From positions 1 through 22,080 of the forward strand of contig CAMOGC010000007.1 of assembly GCA_946613955.1 (NCBI GenBank): 22,080 nt of DNA. Direction: 5' to 3'. The position numbers and the translations under genes are program-made. The notes beneath the pieces were generated by a model, which did no database searches, was not told the origin of the DNA, and saw only the letters and a program-made list of their open reading frames with translations. This document shows, in pieces, positions 1 to 6,091 of the stretch. The stretch comes from an uncultured Clostridia bacterium. Its GTDB lineage: Bacteria > Bacillota_A > Clostridia > Christensenellales > Aristaeellaceae. Numbering within the stretch: the first letter of the stretch is position 1; every line of letters begins with the position of its first letter.

Positions 1-1468
1 TGAACTGGCTCAGCTGGGAGGAGCCGAAGAATTCCTTGATGGCGGCGCTGACGGGGCGGATGTTGATCAGATCCCCGGGCTTGATGTCGCTGCTGTCCTG
101 GATGGACATCCGCTCCCGGACGACCCGCTCCAGCCGGCTCAGGCCGATGCGGATCTGGTTCTGGAGCAGCTCGCCCACGCTGCGCAGGCGGCGGTTGCCC
201 AGATGGTCGATATCATCGGTGGTGCCGATGCCGTAGGGCAGGCCGAGCATATAGCTGACGGAGGAGACGATATCGTCGGGAATAATGTGCTTGGGCACCA
301 GCGCGCCGACGTTTTCCTTCACGGCCTCAAAGAGCTGGTCGGGCTCGACGGAGGCGATGATGGACTGGAGCGTCGGGAAATGGACCATTTCCAGGATGCC
401 CGCTTCCTTCGGATCGAAGGGCAGATACCGGGCCGCGTCGACGAAGTTGTTGCCCACGACCTTGCGGATTTCGCCTCCGCAGTCCACCTCGACGGTGTTC
501 ACGCCGGCGTTCTGAATCTCCCGGGCCACGCTCAGATCGATGGCTTCGCCCTTTTTCACCAGGATCTCGCCGGTCTGGGGATGAACGATGTTGTCGGCGG
601 CGATCTGGTTATGGATCCGGTTGGCCAGGGAAAGCTTCTTGTTGTATTTGTAGCGGCCGACCCGCATCAGGTCGTACCTCTTGGGATCGAAGAACAGGGA
701 ATTGAACAGATTGGTCGCGCTTTCGAGGCTGGCGGGCTCGCCGGGCTTCTGGCGCTTGTAGATTTCGATCAGGCCCTCTTCCCGGGACTTGGCGTTGTCG
801 CCCTTGCGGATGGTCTCCTGCAGGCGGTTGTCGTCGCCCAGCAGGTCGATAATCTCCGCGTCGGTCCCGTATCCCAGGGCCCGCAGGATCACGGTAATGG
901 GCAGCTTCCGGGCGCGGTCGATCCGGACCCAGAGCACGTCGTTGGAGTCGGTCTCATATTCCAGCCAGGCGCCCCGGTTCGGGATGATCTGGGAGGAATA
1001 GAGCTCCTTGCCGGCCTTGTCGTGGGTCATGTCGAAATACACGCCCGGGGAGCGGACCAGCTGGCTGACGATGACGCGCTCGGCGCCGTTGATGATGAAC
1101 GTTCCCGTATCGGTCATAAGGGGGAAGTCGCCCATAAACACGTCCGACTCTTTGATTTCGCCGGTTTCGCGGTTTTTCAGGCGGACAAAGAACTTCAGCG
1201 GAGCCGCGTAGGTCAGATCCCGTTCCCGGCAGCGGGCCACGGAATTCTTCGGTTCCTCCAGAGAGTAGTCCACAAACTCCAGAACGAGATTGCCGTTGTA
1301 GTCCGTGATCGGCGAAACGTCGTTCAGAACTTCGCGGAGATCGGTGTCGAGAAAGCGTTGATAGGAGTTTTTCTGAACCTCGATCAGGTTCGGCATTTCC
1401 AGAACCTCGTCAATGCGCGAGAAACTCATGCGCTTCCGGAGCTTCCCCATTTGGACCTCATGTACCAT
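1..1468 (-). CDS. rpoB: DNA-directed RNA polymerase subunit beta, N-terminal part (cut by window edge)
   Basis: Beta subunit of RNA polymerase. 489 codons are present, from the start to just inside the rifampicin-resistance region. The start reads [20 protein letters not shown], and the frame stays open to base 2. Family landmarks visible: [10 protein letters not shown] near residue 30, [21 protein letters not shown] protrusion sequence (here with [10 protein letters not shown]), and near the edge the [10 protein letters not shown] stretch that opens rifampicin cluster I (E. coli residues about 506-514). The rest of the gene, and presumably rpoC, lie to the left outside the window. The ATG at 1468 is supported by an AAGGGGTG ribosome binding site about 11 nt upstream and by the match to family N-termini. 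A near-consensus promoter lies about 140 nt upstream. Unusually, the gene upstream is not rplL but a divergent MBL-fold gene. Confidence 0.97.
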   Translation of the reverse strand, partial: MVHEVQMGKLRKRMSFSRIDEVLEMPNLIEVQKNSYQRFLDTDLREVLNDVSPITDYNGNLVLEFVDYSLEEPKNSVARCRERDLTYAAPLKFFVRLKNRETGEIKESDVFMGDFPLMTDTGTFIINGAERVIVSQLVRSPGVYFDMTHDKAGKELYSSQIIPNRGAWLEYETDSNDVLWVRIDRARKLPITVILRALGYGTDAEIIDLLGDDNRLQETIRKGDNAKSREEGLIEIYKRQKPGEPASLESATNLFNSLFFDPKRYDLMRVGRYKYNKKLSLANRIHNQIAADNIVHPQTGEILVKKGEAIDLSVAREIQNAGVNTVEVDCGGEIRKVVGNNFVDAARYLPFDPKEAGILEMVHFPTLQSIIASVEPDQLFEAVKENVGALVPKHIIPDDIVSSVSYMLGLPYGIGTTDDIDHLGNRRLRSVGELLQNQIRIGLSRLERVVRERMSIQDSSDIKPGDLINIRPVSAAIKEFFGSSQLSQF

Positions 1469-1607
1469 GAAAGCATTCACCCCTTATTCAGTCCGACCAG
1501 TCACGGGAGCCGAAGGATTTGCCCCTTGCTTTTTTCGCGCAACCTGTGTAGAATAGCAAAGCGCAAAAATCCTGCACAGCACCCAAACGATACTGATGCA
1601 ATCATAA

Positions 1608-1636
1608 ATTTTATCACTGGGAAACAGGGTTGTCAA
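1608..1636 (-). promoter_or_regulatory. Sigma-70/sigma-A promoter of rpoB
   Basis: On the minus strand TTGACA (1636-1631), a 17-bp spacer, then TAAAAT (1613-1608). Transcription should start near 1601, giving a leader of about 130 nt before the rpoB ATG at 1468. The leader contains an imperfect inverted repeat (1531-1540 with 1561-1569, one bulged base) that could form a hairpin. The promoter indicates that rpoB is transcribed here without the ribosomal protein genes that usually precede it. Confidence 0.8.
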
Positions 1637-1653
1637 TGCTTTTCCGGCTCCGC

Positions 1654-1667
1654 GGGAAAATTTTCCC
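1654..1667. repeat. Perfect 14-bp palindrome upstream of the rpoB promoter
   Basis: GGGAAAATTTTCCC is a perfect palindrome ending 18 bp upstream of the rpoB -35 box, in the region shared by rpoB and the divergent MBL-fold gene. It could be an operator, or its AT core could act as an UP-like element. No regulator is recognisable. Confidence 0.4.
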
Positions 1668-1803
1668 CAGGGCGGGCGAAAAGGCGCTCCCCTCCGGTCT
1701 GGATTTTGCGAAAACGGGCTCTCCGTGCCGGCCCGCGGATGGCCTGAGCGCCCGAAGCCCCCGCGCGTTCATCATACTGATTATGGAAGAAAAGATAAGT
1801 AAA

Positions 1804-2790
1804 ATGAAAAGAAAAACCGTACTCTGGCTCCTGATCCTCTGCATATCCCTGTCGGTTTCCCTTCCCTGCTCCGCGGAGGGGCCGGAGAACCTCCTCCGCC
1901 TCTTCGGGGTGATTCGCTCCGCCTGGTGGGCCGCCCTCGAGGAGCAGAGCGCCCCGCCGAAGATCATCAACCGGATCGCGGATCCCTCCGCCTGCCCGGA
2001 TTTCGCCTTCCCCGCAGGCGCGGAGCTGCTGGACATCTGGTTCCCCGTCATCCAGAATATGGACGCGGCCGTCTTCCGGTATCAGGGCCGGTGGTGGATG
2101 CTGGACTGCGGGGACGAATTCGCCCCCACGGAAGTGGTTCCCCTGCTGAAGGCCCTGAATCCCCCCGGAATCGACCGGGTCATCAACACCCATCCCCATC
2201 ACGATCATCTCGACGGGTTTTACGCGGTCAACGAGGCCGCCCCCGTACGCGAGCTCTGCGTCTGTTTTCCCCCGGACGCAAACGCCCGGATGCAAAAGGT
2301 CATCGCCTACTGCCGGGAAAGGGGGATCCTGGTCTCCTCCTTTCAGGACGAGGATCTGCTGCTGATGGGCGACGGCGGGGTCTCCTTCCTCTGCTGGCAG
2401 AAACCCCTGGACGAGGAGGACATGAACAACCGCAGCGCCCAGTTCATGGTGTCCTATGGCGACTGCAGCATCCTCTTCATGGCGGATATCGAGCTGCGGG
2501 GCGAGAGGCAGATGTACGAGGTGCTGGGGCCCGCGCCCCTGAAGGCCGACATTCTCCGCTATCCTCATCACGGGAAGGAAGGCATGATCGAGGAATTCTT
2601 CCGCGCCGTCGATCCCGGGCTGGTCATCGTGACCAACGCCGCCAATATCGCCACCGCCAAGCCGGGCAACCGCTTTCTCTCCTACCACAAGGTGCCCGTC
2701 GCCTATACGGCCCAGGGCTGTATTCATCTGGTAACCGACGGCCGGAACTGGCTGGCGGAAATCGTCAGCAAAGGCCTCTCCGCGGACTGA
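1804..2790 (+). CDS. Exported metallo-beta-lactamase-fold hydrolase (ComEC C-terminal-like)
   Basis: A 328-residue protein, the only plus-strand gene in the window. An N-terminal signal peptide is visible (MKRKTVLWLLILCISLSVSL, then PCSAEG), with likely signal peptidase I cleavage after SA; the Cys lacks a proper lipobox. The metal-binding motif HxHxDH is intact at residues 130-135 (HPHHDH), followed by further ligand candidates Asp228 in FMADIE and His255/His256 in YPHHG. The spacing and the GDCSILFMADIE and ADILRYPHHG blocks resemble the extracellular MBL domain of ComEC and related secreted hydrolases. The substrate is unknown. ATG 1804 is chosen because it directly precedes the basic-hydrophobic signal peptide; an in-frame ATG at 1783 would add seven residues. 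The ribosome binding site is weak and no clear promoter was found. The gene is divergent from rpoB and convergent with serA. Confidence 0.85.
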   Translation: MKRKTVLWLLILCISLSVSLPCSAEGPENLLRLFGVIRSAWWAALEEQSAPPKIINRIADPSACPDFAFPAGAELLDIWFPVIQNMDAAVFRYQGRWWMLDCGDEFAPTEVVPLLKALNPPGIDRVINTHPHHDHLDGFYAVNEAAPVRELCVCFPPDANARMQKVIAYCRERGILVSSFQDEDLLLMGDGGVSFLCWQKPLDEEDMNNRSAQFMVSYGDCSILFMADIELRGERQMYEVLGPAPLKADILRYPHHGKEGMIEEFFRAVDPGLVIVTNAANIATAKPGNRFLSYHKVPVAYTAQGCIHLVTDGRNWLAEIVSKGLSAD

Positions 2791-2799
2791 GCCTTCGCT

Positions 2800-2823
2800 C
2801 CGCCCTGAACCGGGCGGTCTTTG
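2800..2823 (+). terminator. Possible weak terminator hairpin after the MBL-fold gene
   Basis: Arms CCGCCC (2800-2805) and GGGCGG (2812-2817) with a 6-nt loop begin 10 nt after the stop codon and are followed by TCTTTGG. The T-tract is poor. The stronger bidirectional hairpin at 2924-2958 probably does most of the work on this strand. Confidence 0.4.
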
Positions 2824-2873
2824 GCGCCTTTCGTCCGAAGCGAAGCGGCCGGAGAAGCAGGAAAAACTTCACG

Positions 2874-2912
2874 AAAAAAAGCGCCTCCTTCCACGTTCCG
2901 GCAGGGAGGCGC
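2874..2912 (-). terminator. Rho-independent terminator for serC-serA (distal)
   Basis: Arms GGAGGCGC (2905-2912) and GCGCCTCC (2881-2888) form a perfect 8-bp stem. Read on the minus strand, it is followed directly by seven Ts (2880-2874). It is the second terminator met by transcripts leaving serA. Confidence 0.8.
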
Positions 2913-2923
2913 ACTTTCCCGGG

Positions 2924-2958
2924 AAAAAAAGGGGTCCGCGGCGCGCGGTCCCCTTTTT
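2924..2958. terminator. Bidirectional terminator between serA and the MBL-fold gene
   Basis: A GC-rich stem (GGGG at 2931-2934 with CCCC at 2950-2953; CCGCG at 2936-2940 with CGCGG at 2944-2948; one T-T mismatch; 3-nt loop) is flanked by A7 on the left and T5 on the right. It can therefore end transcripts from both convergent genes. It begins 8 nt after the serA stop codon. Confidence 0.8.
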
Positions 2959-2966
2959 CGTCCCCG

Positions 2967-4142
2967 TTAATTGTTGACAAACGTCCGGACCCGGATAATC
3001 CCCGGCAGCTGGCCCAGATAGTTCAGCGCTTCCTGGGAGGGCAGCTCCTTCAGCTCCATGACCGTGACCGCCATGTCCTTTTTGCTGTGGTTGATCATGT
3101 TCTCGATGTTCAGACCTTCCTGGGCCGCGGCGGAGGTTATGGTGGTAATCATGTTGGGAATGTTCTCATGCAGCACCAGCACCCGGACCCCCTCGGGGGC
3201 TCCCAAAGGAAGCTCCGGGAAGTTCACGCTGTTGTGAATGCTGCCGTATTCGAGATAGTCCCGGATTTCCATGGCCGCCATCCGCGCGCAGTTCTCCTCG
3301 CTCTCGGGGGTGCTGGCGCCCAGATGGGGAATGCAGACGACCTTGTCCTCGCAGAGCAGGTCGTCGCTGGGGAAATCGGTCACGTAGCTGCGGAGCTTGC
3401 CGCTCGCCAGCGCCTCCTTGACGGCTTGGGTATCCGCCAGCTCGCCCCGGCTGAAGTTCAGGATCCCCGCCCCGTCCTTCATCTTGGCGATCATTTCGGC
3501 GTTAATCGTGCCCCTTGTTTTGTCGTTGAGCGGAATATGGAAGGTCACATAATCCGCCTGGGCCAGGACATCCTCGGTCGAGGCGGCCCGATGAATGGAG
3601 GTGCTCAGGCTCCAGGCGCTTTCCACGGAAATGAAGGGGTCGTAGCCGACCACGTTCATCCCCAGGCCCCGGCTGGCGGCGTTGGCCACGATGGCGCCGA
3701 TCGCGCCCAGGCCGATGACCCCCAGGGTCTTCCCCCGCATTTCGGGGCCCACAAACTGGCTCTTGCCCTTCTCCACCAGCTTGCCCACCTCGGCCCCCTG
3801 CCCCTTCAGGCTCCGGGCCCAGTCGATGCCGCCGGCGATGTTGCGGCCGCTCATCAGGAGCCCCGCGATCACCAGCTCCGCCACCGCGTTGGCGTTAGCC
3901 CCCGGGGTGTTGAAGACCACGATGCCCGCCTTCGAGCAGCGGTCGATGGGAATGTTGTTGACCCCCGCGCCGGCCCGGCCGATGGCCTTCAGCTCGGGAT
4001 TGAAGGTGTTTTCCAGCATGGACGCGGAGCGGACCAGAATCGCGTCCGGCACCGGCTCTTCCTTGCTCACGGTATACATATCCGCGCTCAGCTGCGTATG
4101 AATCACGTCCGAAATCGCGTTCAGCGTCTGAATCTTATACAT
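2967..4142 (-). CDS. serA: D-3-phosphoglycerate dehydrogenase with C-terminal ACT domain
   Basis: Oxidises 3-phosphoglycerate to 3-phosphohydroxypyruvate with NAD, the first step of serine synthesis, in the cytoplasm. The protein has 391 residues, which is the shorter class that lacks the intervening domain of long SerA forms. The Rossmann glycine motif is GLGAIG (residues 144-149). Catalytic-site candidates are Arg232 (FSRGELAD) and His273 (IPHLGAST). Where E. coli SerA has Glu269, my eye alignment places Asp260 in DFPSDD. The last 70 or so residues (HENIPNMITTITSAAAQEG onward) form an ACT domain, consistent with serine feedback. The ATG at 4142 has a GAGGAG site 7 nt upstream that overlaps the serC stop region; the two genes are 11 nt apart, so they form an operon. 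Two terminators follow. Confidence 0.95.
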   Translation of the reverse strand: MYKIQTLNAISDVIHTQLSADMYTVSKEEPVPDAILVRSASMLENTFNPELKAIGRAGAGVNNIPIDRCSKAGIVVFNTPGANANAVAELVIAGLLMSGRNIAGGIDWARSLKGQGAEVGKLVEKGKSQFVGPEMRGKTLGVIGLGAIGAIVANAASRGLGMNVVGYDPFISVESAWSLSTSIHRAASTEDVLAQADYVTFHIPLNDKTRGTINAEMIAKMKDGAGILNFSRGELADTQAVKEALASGKLRSYVTDFPSDDLLCEDKVVCIPHLGASTPESEENCARMAAMEIRDYLEYGSIHNSVNFPELPLGAPEGVRVLVLHENIPNMITTITSAAAQEGLNIENMINHSKKDMAVTVMELKELPSQEALNYLGQLPGIIRVRTFVNN

Positions 4143-4153
4143 GCCTACTCTCC

Positions 4154-5230
4154 TCAGGCGTTCTGCGCCTCAAATTTCTTCATAAATTCCACCAGCCGGA
4201 CCACGCCTTCCCTGGGCATGGCGTTATAGATGCTGGCCCGCATGCCGCCGACGGTCCGGTGTCCCTTGAGGTTCACCAGGCCCTCCGCCGCCGCCGCCTT
4301 GACAAAGGCCGCGTCCTTCTCGGCGTCGCCGGTCACGAAGGTCACGTTCATGCGGCTCCGGTATTCCTTCCGGGCCGTAGCCTTGAAGAGCTTGCTGTTG
4401 TCCAGGAAGTCATAGAGCAGCGCGGCCTTTTCGATGTTAATCTTTTCGAGCGCCTCGACGCCGCCCTGTTCCTTGAGCCACTGGAAGGTCAGCCCCGCCA
4501 CGTAGATGCCCCAGGTGTTGGGCGTGTTGTACATGCTGGCCTTTTCGACCTCCACCGTCCAGTTCAGGAGCTTGGGGCAGATGGGCATCGCCTTCCCCAG
4601 CAGATCCTTCCGGATGATCATCACGCACAGGCCGCTGGGGCCGATGTTCTTCTGGGCGCCGGCGTAGATGACGCCGTAGCGGCTCACGTCCATCTTCTCG
4701 GACAGGATCATGCTGCTGGCGTCGCAGACCAGAGGCGCCGGGCTTTCGGGCAGCTCCGTATAGCGGGTTCCGTAAATCGTGTTGTTCTGGGTGATGTGCA
4801 GGTAGTCGGCGCCCTCGGTCAGCGAGAGCTTCTTTACGTCCGGCACATAGGTGTAGTTGTCCTCGCGGCTGCTGGCGGCCACGTTGACCTGGCCGTAGCG
4901 CTTGCCCTCCTCCGCCGCCAGATGGGCGAAGTTGCCGGAATCGATGTAATCCGCCTTTCCGTTGACCATCAGGTTCAGCGGAATCGCGGAGAACTGCTGG
5001 GTCGCGCCGCCCTGGAGGAAAATGACCTCATAATTCTCCGGAATGGCCATCAGATCCCGAAGATCGGCCACCGCCCGGTCATAAATATCGGTATACATCT
5101 TGCTGCGATGGCTCATTTCCATCACGGACATGCCTGTATCGCCGTAAACCAGCAGTTCCTTCTGCGCCTTCTCAAGCACGGGGAGCGCCAGCTGGGAAGG
5201 TCCGGGAGAAAAGTTATAGACTCGATCCAT
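4154..5230 (-). CDS. serC: Phosphoserine aminotransferase
   Basis: PLP enzyme that converts 3-phosphohydroxypyruvate and glutamate into phosphoserine and 2-oxoglutarate, directly after SerA in serine synthesis. The length of 358 residues is normal for SerC. Visible family marks: NFSPGPSQL at the N-terminus, MEMSHRS near residue 38, GGATQQF near 74, Asp170 in VCDASS (pairs with the PLP ring nitrogen) and the Schiff-base lysine Lys194 in AGAQKNIGPSG. The ATG at 5230 has an AAAGGAGG site 10 nt upstream. It is the first gene of serC-serA. A promoter is visible at 5301-5329 and two small palindromes lie in the leader. No serB-type phosphatase gene is present in the window. Confidence 0.96.
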   Translation of the reverse strand: MDRVYNFSPGPSQLALPVLEKAQKELLVYGDTGMSVMEMSHRSKMYTDIYDRAVADLRDLMAIPENYEVIFLQGGATQQFSAIPLNLMVNGKADYIDSGNFAHLAAEEGKRYGQVNVAASSREDNYTYVPDVKKLSLTEGADYLHITQNNTIYGTRYTELPESPAPLVCDASSMILSEKMDVSRYGVIYAGAQKNIGPSGLCVMIIRKDLLGKAMPICPKLLNWTVEVEKASMYNTPNTWGIYVAGLTFQWLKEQGGVEALEKINIEKAALLYDFLDNSKLFKATARKEYRSRMNVTFVTGDAEKDAAFVKAAAAEGLVNLKGHRTVGGMRASIYNAMPREGVVRLVEFMKKFEAQNA

Positions 5231-5257
5231 GATGCAGTTGCCTCCTTTGCTCTTTCC

Positions 5258-5273
5258 GGGACAATTTTGTCCC
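5258..5273. repeat. Palindrome in the serC leader (proximal to ATG)
   Basis: Arms GGGACAA and TTGTCCC separated by 2 bp form a 7-2-7 dyad located 10 bp upstream of the serC ribosome binding site. The centre is too tight for a good RNA hairpin, which favours a DNA operator. The regulator is unknown. Confidence 0.5.
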
Positions 5274-5277
5274 GCTG

Positions 5278-5292
5278 GGTTCTTTTTGAACC
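5278..5292. repeat. Inverted repeat near the serC transcription start
   Basis: Arms GGTTC (5278-5282) and GAACC (5288-5292) flank a 5-nt A/T loop. The repeat sits 8 bp downstream of the predicted -10 box and 4 bp from the second palindrome, so it would lie at the very 5' end of the mRNA. Confidence 0.45.
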
Positions 5293-5300
5293 GCTCGATC

Positions 5301-5329
5301 AGTATGCCTGATTTTCACCCATTTGGCAA
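5301..5329 (-). promoter_or_regulatory. Predicted sigma-A promoter of serC-serA
   Basis: On the minus strand TTGCCA (5329-5324), a 17-bp spacer, and CATACT (5306-5301). The predicted start near 5294 falls at the edge of the 5278-5292 inverted repeat. The -10 box matches consensus at four of six positions, so this is a moderate call. Confidence 0.5.
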
Positions 5330-5357
5330 GCGAAATACAGTCAAAATACAATCCGCC

Positions 5358-6023
5358 TCATTCCACGCCGGTGACCCGCAGCACCCCGTCCCGCACCCGG
5401 AAGCGGATCCGCCGCCCGGCGAATTCAAAGGCGTATTCCCGCTCCGGATCCTCCTGATAGGCGGGCCGTGGATCCTCGGCCAGCACCCGCGCCAGCGCCG
5501 CCGCCTTCTCCGCTCCGAGCCTGTCCGCCGCCTCCTTCGGGATGTCCACCGAAACCCTCCGCTTCTCCCTTTCCCCGGCAAAGCCCGCCGTCGCCTCCGG
5601 GCGGCAGTCGCTCTCCGGCAGATAGGGCTTGATGTCATAGATCGGGGTTCCGTTCATCAGATCCGCCCCCGCCACCTTCAGCACCGTGCCCCTTCCCGCC
5701 TCCCGTTCCACCCCGGTCAGCCGGACGCAGCTGAGCCCCAGCCCGTTGGGTCGGTAAGGCGAGCGGGTGGCGAAAACGCCGATTCGGGTATTGCCCCCCA
5801 GCCTTGGAGGGCGCACCGTGGGGCGCCAGCCTTCCCGCTCCGCCCGGTGGAACCCCCAGATCAGCCACAGGTGGCTGAAGCCCTCGATGCCCCGCAGCGC
5901 CTCCTCCGATCGGTAGGCAGGCTCGAAGACAATGGTGGAAATGACTTCTTCCACCAGGCCGCTCTGGCGGGGCACCCCGAATTTGGAGGTATAGTCATTG
6001 CGGATTTCGGCGATTTTTTCCAT
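5358..6023 (-). CDS. trmO: TrmO-type tRNA (t6A37) N6-methyltransferase
   Basis: TrmO (older names TsaA, YaeB) uses S-adenosylmethionine to N6-methylate threonylcarbamoyladenosine at position 37 of certain tRNAs. The protein has 221 residues, close to the family length. Core motifs are clear: GFSHLWLIWGFHRAE (residues 48-62), IGVFATRSPYRPNGLG (81-96) and DLMNGTPIYDIKPYLP (121-136). The smaller C-terminal domain is more variable. The frame is open further upstream, but ATG 6023 (MEKIAEI) is chosen because GGGAGG lies 5 nt before it and family homology begins there. A terminator hairpin sits directly upstream, between this gene and the GH94 gene, so expression may depend on read-through or on an unseen promoter. 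No terminator was found before the serC promoter. Confidence 0.9.
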   Translation of the reverse strand: MEKIAEIRNDYTSKFGVPRQSGLVEEVISTIVFEPAYRSEEALRGIEGFSHLWLIWGFHRAEREGWRPTVRPPRLGGNTRIGVFATRSPYRPNGLGLSCVRLTGVEREAGRGTVLKVAGADLMNGTPIYDIKPYLPESDCRPEATAGFAGEREKRRVSVDIPKEAADRLGAEKAAALARVLAEDPRPAYQEDPEREYAFEFAGRRIRFRVRDGVLRVTGVE

Positions 6024-6035
6024 GCTTTCCTCCCG

Positions 6036-6069
6036 ATAAAAGGCCCGCCGGAGGAAGTCCCCGGCGGGC
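6036..6069 (-). terminator. Rho-independent terminator after the GH94 gene
   Basis: A perfect 9-bp stem, GCCCGCCGG paired with CCGGCGGGC (6061-6069 and 6043-6051), with a 9-nt loop, is followed on the minus strand by CTTTTAT. It lies 22 nt after the GH94 stop. Its T-tract ends only a few bases before the trmO ribosome binding site. Confidence 0.75.
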
Positions 6070-6091
6070 GTCAAAAAGATGTCGGTTCTGC

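Noticed and set aside
203..1747. Long plus-strand open frame opposite rpoB
   Set aside because: The minus strand gives a clear RpoB sequence with start site and promoter; the plus frame is a GC-bias shadow without family resemblance.
1633..2727. Minus-strand open frame opposite the MBL-fold gene
   Set aside because: The plus frame has a signal peptide and intact metal-binding motifs, and the minus frame overlaps the rpoB promoter.
2800..2958. CRISPR array or tandem repeat suspected from successive hairpins
   Set aside because: The hairpins differ in sequence and have T-tracts, so they are terminators of convergent genes; no direct repeats with spacers were seen anywhere in the window.
1926..4229. 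Long plus-strand open frame running across the MBL gene end and serA
   Set aside because: It crosses two terminators and is antisense to a clear SerA; its composition is rich in Arg, Gly and Pro as expected for a shadow frame.
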